Positions 7,746 to 15,598 of a stretch of 38,853 nt of DNA are shown here, piece by piece. The stretch spans positions 1 to 38,853 of the forward strand of contig NZ_CAMFHL010000050.1 in the NCBI RefSeq assembly GCF_945952095.1, in the 5' to 3' direction. How positions within the stretch are numbered: the first letter of the stretch is position 1; the number at the start of each line of letters is the position of its first letter. The position numbers were made by a program, and so were the translations under genes. The stretch comes from an uncultured Arsenicibacter sp. Its GTDB lineage: Bacteria; Bacteroidota; Bacteroidia; Cytophagales; Spirosomataceae. A model generated the notes under the pieces. The model searched no databases and was not told the origin of the DNA. It saw nothing but the letters and a program-made list of their open reading frames with translations.

Positions 7746-8846
7746 TTAGATGGGGGGCAATGAATAAGTGGTACTGCGACCGCCGGAACTATCCTTTACC
7801 AGAACTCCTTGTCCGACCAAATCCTGAATATCCCGTAGGGCTGTATCCTGTGATACTTTGGTGATTTTAGCCCACTTTGAGGTTGTCAATTTCCCGTCAA
7901 AGCCATCTAAGAGTTTGTTGATCATACTGCGCTGACGCTCAGTGATCAATTTGGCCGATAACCATTCCCAGTACCTGGCCTTAGTGAGTACCGCCGATAG
8001 CAGGGATTCAGTATCTTCCAGGGCACGATCCAGGCAACTAAAAAACCAGACCAGCCAGTCTGTGATATCCAGTGTACCGCGCTGCGTTTTTTCAAGTATC
8101 TGATAATAAGCCTTGCGCTCTTTTCTGATCTGTGCCGACATGCTGTAAAAACGCTGCGGGCTGTTGTCTGCTCTGGCTAATTGCATATCAGCGATGGTAC
8201 GTGCGATCCGGCCGTTACCATCGTCAAACGGGTGAATCGTAACAAACCACAGGTGGGCAATCGCTGCCTTTAGTACCGGATCGAGCGGCTGATGCGTATT
8301 AAACCAGTTTAGAAAAGCGGCCATCTCAGCATCCAGTACATCGGCGCCCGGAGCCTGAAAATGTATGCGTTCATAACCTATCGGGCCGGATACGACCTGC
8401 ATAGGGCCTGAATCACCGTTGCGCCAGTCGCCAACGGTAATTTTATGCATGCCGCTGCGACCTGTCGGAAACAAGGCTGCCTGCCAATCGCCTAAGCGAT
8501 CTTTTGTCAATGGCTGATCGAATTGCTGTGTAGCATCCAGCAGCATATCGACCAGGCCTTCAACGTCTCTGTCAACCGCTACGAGACCCAAGGTGTCAAT
8601 CCCTAACCGGCGGGCGATTGATGACCGGACCTGACTCTGATCCAGCCACTCACCTTCGATTTCATTGGATTTGATGAGTTCCTGGGTCATGGCTTCCAGC
8701 ATTGCCTCCGAGCGAAGCGAAAAGCCCAGACTGGTCATGCGGCCGGTTAGCTTCCCCTGCTTATGGCGCAGGGCAGCCAGCGGCGTTAAAATAACGTCTT
8801 GCTCCCACTGGAAATCCGGCCACCCATATCGTTGATAGATGTACAT
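7746..8846 (-). CDS. Fic family AMPylator-like protein with N-terminal inhibitory helix and C-terminal winged helix
   Basis: From the ATG at 8844-8846 the protein has 366 residues and begins MYIYQRYGWP, the usual start of DUF4172-Fic proteins. An upstream in-frame GTG at 8853-8855 would add three residues but lies inside an operator-like repeat. Numbered from the GTG, the inhibitory motif (S/T)xxxE(G/N) is SNEIEG at 63-68, marking a class II self-inhibited Fic. The active site is HPFDDGNGRIAR (208-219), with all catalytic and ATP-phosphate residues intact. The last 70 residues look like a winged helix-turn-helix (LTTSKWAKITKVSQDTALRDI). Fic enzymes usually transfer AMP to a protein hydroxyl. 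Here the DNA-binding tail and the upstream repeats suggest self-regulation. Confidence 0.92.
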   Translation of the reverse strand: MYIYQRYGWPDFQWEQDVILTPLAALRHKQGKLTGRMTSLGFSLRSEAMLEAMTQELIKSNEIEGEWLDQSQVRSSIARRLGIDTLGLVAVDRDVEGLVDMLLDATQQFDQPLTKDRLGDWQAALFPTGRSGMHKITVGDWRNGDSGPMQVVSGPIGYERIHFQAPGADVLDAEMAAFLNWFNTHQPLDPVLKAAIAHLWFVTIHPFDDGNGRIARTIADMQLARADNSPQRFYSMSAQIRKERKAYYQILEKTQRGTLDITDWLVWFFSCLDRALEDTESLLSAVLTKARYWEWLSAKLITERQRSMINKLLDGFDGKLTTSKWAKITKVSQDTALRDIQDLVGQGVLVKDSSGGRSTTYSLPPI

Positions 8847-8848
8847 GC

Positions 8849-8894
8849 TATTCACCGCATAAGATGCGGCGAATATACGGTTTATTCACCGCAT
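8849..8894. promoter_or_regulatory. Triple 12-bp operator-like motif upstream of fic
   Basis: TATTCACCGCAT occurs at 8849-8860 and again at 8883-8894. ATGCGGCGAATA at 8864-8875 is its reverse complement with one change. The first two form a dyad with a 3-base spacer, and the third lies 7 bases beyond. All three lie within 50 bases of the preferred fic start. A minus-strand -7-like element, TAGGTTTG (8904-8911), lies just upstream of them, so a bound repressor would block early transcription. Confidence 0.7.
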
Positions 8895-8908
8895 GCTCAA
8901 GAGCAAAC

Positions 8909-9493
8909 CTATTCGTCATCCGGAAACCGTTTCATATCCCGTTGATGGTAAGACCCTTTGATGATCATTGGCGGAAAAATGACGCCCTCCGTGCGCTCGG
9001 TTGCATGGTCAAAATATTGCCAGATTTTAAACTTGTTGTATTCACCTTCGTACTTGAATAGCTGAGCCATTGATGCACTATAATCCTGCCGTAGCTGCTC
9101 GGGTTTGCAAAAATAGGCCGGAAAAATAAACAGGGGAATGATCACCGATACGGGTTTACGGCCTGATCCCAATGACCAATAACGGCCTGTTTCAAAAACA
9201 GCACTGGTAATAAGGTCTTTGAGTATTTTAGGTGCCCCCACAGAAACAGCAATATGGTCTATCTCGCCATCCCCGACAATTTGAAACCGAACCGATGCAT
9301 AAGCATTGAGGCATAAGGTATCAAGCTGATAGACCCTTGGATCTTTGTCGAGTGTTTCCATAAGGACCTCCAGCGGGTTCTTCGGGTCTTTGAAAACAAA
9401 GGCGGCTTGTTTGCCTTTCTGCTGTGCCAGGGCCGTATGGCAAAAGCAAAAAAACAGCATGTAGAGAAAAACAATCCGGGGATATTTTTTCAT
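8909..9493 (-). CDS. Secreted hypothetical protein, weakly TonB-C-like
   Basis: The 194-residue protein has a clear signal peptide (1-23, ending TALAQQ) and no transmembrane segment after it. The central part (VRFQIVGDGEIDHIAVSVG, then a helix and a GRYW segment) resembles the strand-helix-strand pattern of TonB C-terminal domains, but neither length nor an N-terminal anchor supports a true TonB. The C-terminal third is rich in aromatic and charged residues. It ends 14 bases before the third fic operator repeat. It may be a periplasmic or outer-membrane-associated protein; no function can be assigned. Confidence 0.7.
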   Translation of the reverse strand: MKKYPRIVFLYMLFFCFCHTALAQQKGKQAAFVFKDPKNPLEVLMETLDKDPRVYQLDTLCLNAYASVRFQIVGDGEIDHIAVSVGAPKILKDLITSAVFETGRYWSLGSGRKPVSVIIPLFIFPAYFCKPEQLRQDYSASMAQLFKYEGEYNKFKIWQYFDHATERTEGVIFPPMIIKGSYHQRDMKRFPDDE

Positions 9494-9537
9494 TATAATT
9501 TGCCTAACTATTACCTGAGATATTTAAAAATAAAAAA

Positions 9538-10101
9538 TTAATAGAAATAACTAAAGAAACAAATATATAGAAATAATGAGCAAAGTGATAGAACTAAACG
9601 TATTGTTAACTCTTTTATATGAAAAGTTCCGCTTTGAATATGAAAATATATACTAAGAATACAAAACAGACTAAATGGCAATAATGCATTTAAGTTGAAT
9701 AAAACCTCCGACCATAAAAAATAATCAGCGTGACCAAAGTAGTAACTTATGGGGGTTTTATTTACTATTATACTGAATGGACTTAAAATAATGTATAAAA
9801 TATCCAGTTCGTAACTCATATACATTAACTCGTTGATAACTAAATAGTTTCTTTTATTTTTTTTTAGATTTATGCTTAACAGGTAACCATAAATTAATCT
9901 TAAAGTGATTATTATCAGACAACTAAGTAGTAATAAGTTTGGAGATTTTATCTTTGCTGTCATGCAAATCATGCAAACCCAGCATATCATTAAACTTCCG
10001 TTGGTATATAGTAGTTTTACAAATGAAATTCTTAAAATATTATTTATAATAGCATAAATAAAGAAACTAAATAAATGAGAAAAGATAAGTAATAATTTCA
10101 T
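9538..10101 (-). CDS. AT-rich hypothetical multi-pass membrane protein
   Basis: The 187-residue protein is dominated by hydrophobic segments (about 5-25, 36-52, 56-76, 98-112, 128-152 and 164-187), giving five or six membrane helices, with a short lysine-rich cytoplasmic loop (LKKNKRN) near residue 80. No family is recognised. Its base composition is very unlike its neighbours: two 60-base lines counted in it hold 14 and 15 G+C, against 36 in a line of the gene at 11.9 kb. Codon use is dominated by A/T-ending Ile, Leu, Tyr and Asn codons. This suggests recent acquisition. It could be an orphan accessory protein. Confidence 0.6.
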   Translation of the reverse strand: MKLLLIFSHLFSFFIYAIINNILRISFVKLLYTNGSLMICWVCMICMTAKIKSPNLLLLSCLIIITLRLIYGYLLSINLKKNKRNYLVINELMYMSYELDILYIILSPFSIIVNKTPISYYFGHADYFLWSEVLFNLNALLPFSLFCILSIYFHIQSGTFHIKELTIRLVLSLCSLFLYICFFSYFY

Positions 10102-10196
10102 TTTCTTGTAATTGATTAATAGCTTTAAGATATCTTTGTTATTTAGAAAATATTTGGGCCTTTATTCAAATTTAGAAAAAATAAATTTGAATAAAA

Positions 10197-10586
10197 TTAC
10201 TTCAATGGTTGTGTGTCATCCTCAAGATAAAAAGTCACAAATAGCGAATCCTTATTTTTTACAGTTGTATTTATCTTCTGCCAAAGATAGGTAGGCCATC
10301 CTGCTTTAATCGTATAGTTGCCGGGCTTTACCAAATGATAAAAATGACCTGAAGTATCAGTGTGAACTATTGTCTTATTGATACGTATAATTGCTGCCTT
10401 TACTGGTTCCTGCGTTCTACAATCTAATACAATCCCTGCCATAACAGGGCGCTTACTATCCGTTTTGAACGTTTTCAGGATTGTTATACAATCACTATTT
10501 CGCAGAGATGACGGAAGGTGTTTTTTTCCATAAGTTAAGCTTGCGAACTGAGCCAACACTACCTGAAAAAGAATAAAAGCTTTCAT
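10197..10586 (-). CDS. Small secreted protein with carboxypeptidase-regulatory-like beta-sandwich
   Basis: This 129-residue protein has a signal peptide (about 1-20). Residues 48-125 follow the CarboxypepD_reg-like pattern seen at the N-termini of Bacteroidota outer-membrane receptors: AGIVLDCRTQEPVKAAIIRI, a DTSGHFYH turn, then PGNYTIKAGW. Here the domain stands alone and is not fused to a receptor or protease. Composition is AT-rich, as in the membrane protein 95 bases downstream, with which it may have arrived. It could bind a partner at the outer membrane; no enzymatic motif is seen. Confidence 0.65.
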   Translation of the reverse strand: MKAFILFQVVLAQFASLTYGKKHLPSSLRNSDCITILKTFKTDSKRPVMAGIVLDCRTQEPVKAAIIRINKTIVHTDTSGHFYHLVKPGNYTIKAGWPTYLWQKINTTVKNKDSLFVTFYLEDDTQPLK

Positions 10587-10769
10587 CTGATACGCTAATT
10601 ATCTGAAGGTGAGAATAAATGCTGCAATGCATTATATGCTACATATCAGGGGCTAATTAATGGATATACACGTAAATAGCACTGACTTGTGGGTTAACAT
10701 CATTCCACATTGGGATGTAACGAAAAGTATACAACTATTTTTATGCGTTGTTTGGCCCCCCGCAGCCTC

Positions 10770-11168
10770 CTATTGTTCCCCCTTCAGATACGGCCGGAAG
10801 TCGCCGGTGGAGATATGCACCAATTTCTCTACAGAAAAGTTATAGAGATAAACCCAGCAGCGTTTTTGTTGTCCAACGACTGAGACTGTTACGGGCTTGC
10901 GGACAAACTCACCGGTGTCGCCGGCGGTGTCTTCGTATTCGTCGAGGAGGGGTAGGGTCAGGTCGGGTTGTAGTAGCTGAAACACCTCGCCGCGGACGTT
11001 GGTTGGAGCGGCGGGGTCGGAAACGGCTCCCGGATACCAGGATACCAGATAGAGCTGCCCCGGAAAAGACCCGCGCCCGATATACCGGCTGTGTTGCCGG
11101 AGGTGTTCCGAAAACGGATTAGCAGCCTGTTGCATGAGGGTGCCGTACACAAATAACAAATCGGTCAT
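10770..11168 (-). CDS. Gamma-glutamylcyclotransferase-like (AIG2 family) protein
   Basis: The 132-residue protein is a single GGCT-like beta-barrel domain. FVYGTLM at 6-12 is the family's substrate-binding YGTL motif. LDEYED at 75-80 contains the Glu (E79) that fits the catalytic position, and the C-terminal VYLYNF strand is typical. Such proteins cyclise gamma-glutamyl amines or dipeptides to 5-oxoproline, but the substrate of the bacterial AIG2 branch is often unknown. It is monocistronic and cytoplasmic. The 183 bases downstream hold nothing recognisable. Confidence 0.85.
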   Translation of the reverse strand: MTDLLFVYGTLMQQAANPFSEHLRQHSRYIGRGSFPGQLYLVSWYPGAVSDPAAPTNVRGEVFQLLQPDLTLPLLDEYEDTAGDTGEFVRKPVTVSVVGQQKRCWVYLYNFSVEKLVHISTGDFRPYLKGEQ

Positions 11169-11357
11169 CGTTGGTTAGCGGGTTTCTGAAGGGAGATTTT
11201 TAGTTTTGTACGTAAGGTAAACAGCTACCCCGAAAGCCGTACAGAAAAGGGGCTGTATTTTCTATGGTTTTTTTATGGCTTTTAGGGTAATGTAAAGTGC
11301 CCGCGAACAGTAATTTGTTCTTTTTCATAAATTTAGCATCAACAACAACGGGAAGGT

Positions 11358-12818
11358 ATGTACGAAAAAAATATCGGTACGAAACAGAAAGCGCTGCGTA
11401 TCAACCTCGATAGAAAAATTTACGGGTCTTTTGCCGAAATCGGTGCGGGGCAGGAAACCGCCGCCGTATTTTTTAAGGCAGGGGGCGCGTCCGGCACAAT
11501 CGCCAAAACCATTTCGGCCTATGACATGACCTTCAGCGACGCCATTTACGGCCCTGAAATCAGTGGCCGGTATGTGTGCGAATCGCGCCTGCTGAAAATG
11601 CTCAACCGCGAGTATAACCTGCTGAACGTCCGCCTGGCCGAAAAACGCGGTACTGACTCGCTCTTCTTTGCTTTCGCCAATACTGTTGTTGCCCTGAACT
11701 ACCAGAAAACCAATGAGGCTCACGGCTGGATTGGCCTGCGGTTCCAGCTGACGCCACAGGCTGCCTATAACGACGTGATCATCCACGTCCGGATGCTTGA
11801 CAACGAGAACGTACTCCAGCAACAGGCACTTGGCATCATCGGCACGAACCTCATTTACGGTTGCTTTTACTACCATAAATCGCCGGAAACGCTGCTGCTG
11901 TCGCTGATGGACGACCTGACTCCGGAGCGGATTGAAATTGACATGATCCGGTTTGATGGCCCTGATTTCGCCGATGTCGATAACCGGCTGATGAGCCTGC
12001 ACCTCGTGAAAAACGGCTTTACCGATGCCGCCTTGTTCGGGCCGGACGGGCGGGTGTTGCAGCCGTCGGAAGCACTCTATAAAAAACACATCCTGGTCAT
12101 GCGCGGCCGGTTGCGTCCGGTGACGAACGTGCACATGGACATGATCGAAAACGGCCTGAAGCAGTTTAAGGCCGAGGACGATGTGAACCCTGATAAGGTG
12201 GTGATGGTGTCGGAGCTGACGCTGCATAACCTGAAAGCCAACGAGCAGGGCATCGATGAGAAAGACTTCCTCGACCGCGTCGACATTCTGTGTTCGCTGG
12301 GGCAGACGGTAATGATTTCCAACTACCACGAATATTTCCGCCTTGTGGCGTACCTGGCGCGTTTAACCCGTCTGAAAATCGGCCTGATCATGGGTATTCC
12401 GAATCTGGAATACATTTTCGAAGAAAGCCATTATGAATTCCTGCCGGGCGGTATTCTGGAGTCCTTTGCAACCTTGTTCAGCCGGAAGGTAAAACTGTTT
12501 ATCTACCCGACCCTGCGCACCGACGGCAGCATTTACGCCTGCATGGATTTCGATCTGCCGCCGCACATTAAACCGCTTTTCTCGTACCTGACACAGAACG
12601 ACAAGATCGAGGCCATCCGGAATTACAACGAAGAAAACCTGCATATTTCGACCGACCTTGTGCTGGAGCAGATTCAGAAAGGCGAAGACGGCTGGGAGGC
12701 GATGGTGCCCGACAGCGTGGTCCGTCAGATCAAGGAAAACTGCCTGTTCGGTTATCCATGTGAGGTCCAGTATACGCCCATTGGCGAACAGGTTCGCCAG
12801 CAGGCCGAACAATTATGA
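11358..12818 (+). CDS. Conserved protein of unproven function (often labelled TonB receptor or nicotinate-nucleotide adenylyltransferase)
   Basis: This 486-residue soluble protein has no signal peptide and no membrane segment. The N-terminal block LRINLDRKIYGSFAEIGAGQ, then FFKAGGASGTIAKTISAYDM and FSDAIYG, is a highly conserved signature that I recognise from many bacterial genomes. Database names such as TonB-dependent receptor or nicotinate-nucleotide adenylyltransferase do not fit: there is no plug or barrel, and no (H/T)xGH nucleotidyltransferase motif. The conserved KTISAYDM region and several buried Asp/His/Tyr residues suggest an enzyme. A cystathionine gamma-synthase/lyase gene follows on the same strand after a palindromic gap. 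Confidence 0.8.
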   Translation: MYEKNIGTKQKALRINLDRKIYGSFAEIGAGQETAAVFFKAGGASGTIAKTISAYDMTFSDAIYGPEISGRYVCESRLLKMLNREYNLLNVRLAEKRGTDSLFFAFANTVVALNYQKTNEAHGWIGLRFQLTPQAAYNDVIIHVRMLDNENVLQQQALGIIGTNLIYGCFYYHKSPETLLLSLMDDLTPERIEIDMIRFDGPDFADVDNRLMSLHLVKNGFTDAALFGPDGRVLQPSEALYKKHILVMRGRLRPVTNVHMDMIENGLKQFKAEDDVNPDKVVMVSELTLHNLKANEQGIDEKDFLDRVDILCSLGQTVMISNYHEYFRLVAYLARLTRLKIGLIMGIPNLEYIFEESHYEFLPGGILESFATLFSRKVKLFIYPTLRTDGSIYACMDFDLPPHIKPLFSYLTQNDKIEAIRNYNEENLHISTDLVLEQIQKGEDGWEAMVPDSVVRQIKENCLFGYPCEVQYTPIGEQVRQQAEQL

Positions 12819-12831
12819 GGGTTGACTGGTA

Positions 12832-12906
12832 GATGAATAATGTGTAATGTAAAATGAATGACCGGAAAATGCCGCATTATCCGTTTTACATTGTACATTA
12901 TTCATC
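12832..12906. repeat. Long palindromic intergenic element (type B)
   Basis: The 23-base arms at 12832-12854 and 12884-12906 are inverted copies with two mismatches (central GT against AC). The arms are built of AT-rich words (GATGAATAATG, AATGTAAAA), and the loop is 29 bases. It fills the gap between the 11358 gene and the cystathionine enzyme. There is no T-run, so it is more like a dispersed palindrome than a simple terminator. Confidence 0.75.
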
Positions 12907-12927
12907 AAATTAAACCAGGCAATCCGT

Positions 12928-14067
12928 ATGAAATTCGGTACCAAAGCCATACATGCCGGGATCGAACCCGACCCAACTACCGGCGCCATCATGACGCCGA
13001 TTTACCAGACATCAACCTACGTGCAGGAATCGCCGGGCAAGCACAAAGGCTACGAATATGCCCGGACGCAGAACCCAACCCGTGATGTACTGCAAAATAA
13101 CCTGGCAGCGCTCGAAAACGGGCAGCACGGAATTTGCTTCTCCTCGGGGCTCGGAGCCACCGACGCCATCCTGAAACTCTTCAAACCCGGCGACGAAATT
13201 ATTGCCAGCAGCGATCTCTACGGGGGGACCTACCGGATTATGGTGCGGGTATTTCAGGAATTCGGCCTGACCTTCAAATTTGTGTCACTCGATAATCCGG
13301 ACAATCTGAAAGCAGCCCTGACCGATGCAACAAAAATGGTCTGGATCGAAACGCCGACCAACCCGCTGCTGCGTATCGTCGATATCAGGGCCATTGCGGC
13401 CATAACGCAGGAAAAAGGCATCCAGCTGGTAGTTGATAATACATTTGCATCGCCTTACCTGCAAAATCCGCTTGACCTGGGCGCTACCATCGTAATGCAC
13501 TCCGTAACGAAATACCTGGGTGGTCACTCTGATACGGTGATGGGAGCTATTGTGACGAATGACGAAGCCATTGCGCAGCGGCTGAAGTTTATTCAGAACG
13601 CCTGCGGTGCGGTGCCCGGTCCTCAGGATTGTTTTCTGGTGTTGCGGGGCATTAAGACATTACACGTCCGGATGCAGCGCCACTGCGAAAATGCGATGCA
13701 GGTCGCTCAGTTTCTGCAAAGCCATCCGAAGGTAAGTCAGGTCTATTATCCGGGGCTGGAAAACCATCCGGGCCATGCATTGGCTAAAGAGCAGATGCGG
13801 GGTTTCGGCGGAATGGTGTCCTTTACCCTGCATGGTGATTCGCTGCCCGAGGCGGTTAAGGTAATGGAGAGCTTCACGGTATTTTCGCTCGGCGAATCGT
13901 TGGGTGGCGTTGAGTCGCTGTGTACGCATCCGGCGTCGATGACCCATGCCAGCATTCCGAAAGAGGAGCGGGAAAAAAATGGCCTGAAAGATACGCTTAT
14001 CCGCCTGAGCGTCGGTATTGAGGATGTCGAGGACCTGATTCAGGATTTGAAACAGGCAATTGGGTAA
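12928..14067 (+). CDS. Cystathionine gamma-synthase / gamma-lyase (PLP, trans-sulfuration family)
   Basis: The 379-residue protein belongs to the Cys/Met metabolism PLP family, fold type I. Visible are YARTQNPT (44-51), whose Tyr and Arg contact PLP phosphate from the partner subunit, the SSGLGATDA turn, VVDNTFASPYLQNP with D170 binding the pyridine nitrogen, and HSVTKYLGGHSD with Schiff-base Lys195. GESLGGVESL and RLSVGIEDVEDL near the end are typical of gamma-synthases and gamma-lyases. Sequence alone does not settle synthesis (O-acylhomoserine plus cysteine) against breakdown of cystathionine. No other methionine gene is adjacent. It ends at a strong palindromic terminator. Confidence 0.93.
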   Translation: MKFGTKAIHAGIEPDPTTGAIMTPIYQTSTYVQESPGKHKGYEYARTQNPTRDVLQNNLAALENGQHGICFSSGLGATDAILKLFKPGDEIIASSDLYGGTYRIMVRVFQEFGLTFKFVSLDNPDNLKAALTDATKMVWIETPTNPLLRIVDIRAIAAITQEKGIQLVVDNTFASPYLQNPLDLGATIVMHSVTKYLGGHSDTVMGAIVTNDEAIAQRLKFIQNACGAVPGPQDCFLVLRGIKTLHVRMQRHCENAMQVAQFLQSHPKVSQVYYPGLENHPGHALAKEQMRGFGGMVSFTLHGDSLPEAVKVMESFTVFSLGESLGGVESLCTHPASMTHASIPKEEREKNGLKDTLIRLSVGIEDVEDLIQDLKQAIG

Positions 14068-14077
14068 GTTATAAACT

Positions 14078-14102
14078 CCCCGAAGGTTTTAAACCTTCGG
14101 GG
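14078..14102. terminator. Palindromic bidirectional terminator
   Basis: CCCCGAAGGTTT (14078-14089) and AAACCTTCGGGG (14091-14102) form a near-perfect palindrome with a central T. It lies between the convergent cystathionine enzyme and YheT-like genes. Short T and A stretches flank the centre rather than follow the stem. Confidence 0.75.
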
Positions 14103-14118
14103 TTGAACCAAATAGGGT

Positions 14119-15096
14119 TTATTCCCTCTCCAGAAACGCCAGCGCCCGGCGTTCGGCATACGTATGCGGGTCGCGGTAGGCGAGGAAACCCACGTGGCCG
14201 CCGGTTCGGGGTGTTTCGGCAAAAATCATCGGATGCGATTGGGCGAGGTCGATTGCCGCACATTCTGGTGATAAAATCGGGTCGTTCTGGGCATTCAGCA
14301 CCAGCACGGGACGGGTAATGCCCGGCATAAAATTGATGGCTGAGGCTTGTTCGTAAAAATCGTCGGCATCGCGGTAGCCGTTGAGCGGAGCCGAAAAGAA
14401 ATTGTCAAAATCGCGCCACAGTACTACATCTGCCACTTTTTGCATATCCAGTTTTCCCGGAAATAAATCGGCTTTCTGCTGAATTTTGGTCAGCAGCTTT
14501 TTCATAAACCGGTTGCGGTACAGCTTGTTGGCCGGCAGGTCGAGGAGTTTGGCACTGGCCATCAGATCACAGGGCGACGATACCGCGACAGCTCCCTGAA
14601 TAACATCCGGAGCCTCCTGGCCGTGAACACCGAGGTATTTCAGCGTAATATTCCCACCCATGCTATACCCCACCATCACCACCTTTTCGTAGGCTTTCGT
14701 GCGCAATGCATGGTGAATCAGTTCGCCGATGTCGCCGATCTCCCCGTGGTTATACAGCCGGAACGCCTTATTCATTTCGCCGCTGCACGACCGGCAGTTC
14801 CAGGCCAGTACATCGTAGCCTTGCTGGGCAAACAATTTTGCCGTACCCCTGATGTAGTGCCGGCCACTGTCACCTTCTAAACCATGCGTTAAAATGACTA
14901 ATTTACGGGGCCTTGTTGCCGTTGCCCGTTGCTCCAGCCAGTCGATGTCAATAAAATCGCCGTCGGAGAGCGTCAGGCGCTCCCGCTCATAGCTGACGCC
15001 GGGTACCTTTCGGAACATACTCGGAACAACCGTCTGTAGATGGCCGTTGTATAAATAGCGTGGCGGACCGGAGTAGGAGGAGGCAATAACAGGCAT
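14119..15096 (-). CDS. YheT-type alpha/beta hydrolase
   Basis: The 325-residue protein is an alpha/beta hydrolase of the YheT/ABHD1-3 group. The oxyanion segment is LTHGLEGDS (69-77), the group signature is WNCRSCSGEMN (99-109), and the nucleophile elbow GYSMGGN puts Ser145 in place. Asp272 (NAQNDP) and His301 (GGHVGF) complete the triad. N-terminal NGHLQTV is also typical. Relatives act on esters of lipids or short acyl groups; the substrate here is unknown. It has no signal peptide. It faces away from the small membrane protein gene, with 61 bases between the starts. Confidence 0.92.
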   Translation of the reverse strand: MPVIASSYSGPPRYLYNGHLQTVVPSMFRKVPGVSYERERLTLSDGDFIDIDWLEQRATATRPRKLVILTHGLEGDSGRHYIRGTAKLFAQQGYDVLAWNCRSCSGEMNKAFRLYNHGEIGDIGELIHHALRTKAYEKVVMVGYSMGGNITLKYLGVHGQEAPDVIQGAVAVSSPCDLMASAKLLDLPANKLYRNRFMKKLLTKIQQKADLFPGKLDMQKVADVVLWRDFDNFFSAPLNGYRDADDFYEQASAINFMPGITRPVLVLNAQNDPILSPECAAIDLAQSHPMIFAETPRTGGHVGFLAYRDPHTYAERRALAFLERE

Positions 15097-15157
15097 TCGT
15101 TAATTGTACGATTAAGAAATCACGATTTTTTGTCGTACCAGTAAATCGTCATTTACA

Positions 15158-15598
15158 GTGATTGCTAAATATATATCTGTAATTCTGGCCAGTACGATAA
15201 AGTTCATCGGCGGGCCGCTGGCTGGTTTAGCCTTCGGTTTGACGTGGCTCGAAACGGCGGTCTGTACCGTTTCGGGCATGATGCTGAGCGTGCTGGCAGT
15301 TACCCTGGCCGGAAAAGGGCTACAAACGTTGCTGCAACGGTTCCGAAAAGAAAAGCCGAAACGTTTTTCGAAGCGTACGCGGCTGGCAGTACGGGTCTGG
15401 AAACGATTCGGCATTTTTGGTATTGCGGCGCTGACACCGGTGATTTTAACACCCATCGGCGGGACAATTCTCGCTGTCGCCTTTCGGGTACACCTGCGTC
15501 AGATACTGGTTTACATGCTGCTGAGCGGAGCGTTCTGGGCTATTCTGCAAACGCTGGTGATCTACCAGCTGCCGCATCTTAAAGCCTTTTTTGCCTGA
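15158..15598 (+). CDS. Small conserved membrane protein
   Basis: Read from a GTG at 15158, the protein has 146 residues and begins (M)IAKYISVIL, which resembles the start of homologues I recall in Bacteroidota. It has four hydrophobic segments (about 4-30, 34-52, 85-110 and 114-138), split by a very basic loop (about 58-82; KEKPKRFSKRTRLAVRVWKR). The sequence LTPVILTPIGGTILAV recalls small multidrug-export or DedA/SNARE-like proteins, without a firm match. Its stop and that of the convergent glycosyltransferase are directly adjacent with no base between them. Confidence 0.7.
   Translation: MIAKYISVILASTIKFIGGPLAGLAFGLTWLETAVCTVSGMMLSVLAVTLAGKGLQTLLQRFRKEKPKRFSKRTRLAVRVWKRFGIFGIAALTPVILTPIGGTILAVAFRVHLRQILVYMLLSGAFWAILQTLVIYQLPHLKAFFA

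Noticed and set aside
8847..8855. GTG start for the Fic protein, giving three extra residues.
   Set aside because: Homologues I recall begin MYIYQ, and the GTG lies inside an operator-like repeat.
10112..10294. A 60-residue plus-strand open frame in the AT-rich islet.
   Set aside because: It runs across a gene gap and into the antisense of the CarboxypepD-like gene, with no protein-like features.
11314..11335. TTTG and TAAATTTA as a promoter of the 11358 gene.
   Set aside because: Only 10 bases separate the two elements, too few for the Bacteroidota pattern; the -7 alone is one change from consensus.
11325..12329. A 334-residue open frame on the minus strand opposite the 11358 gene.
   Set aside because: Its composition (rich in His, Val, Gln and Arg) is that of an antisense shadow of the strongly conserved plus-strand gene, and it has no motif.
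11358..12818. TonB-dependent receptor or nicotinate-nucleotide adenylyltransferase.
   Set aside because: There is no signal peptide, plug, barrel or (H/T)xGH motif.
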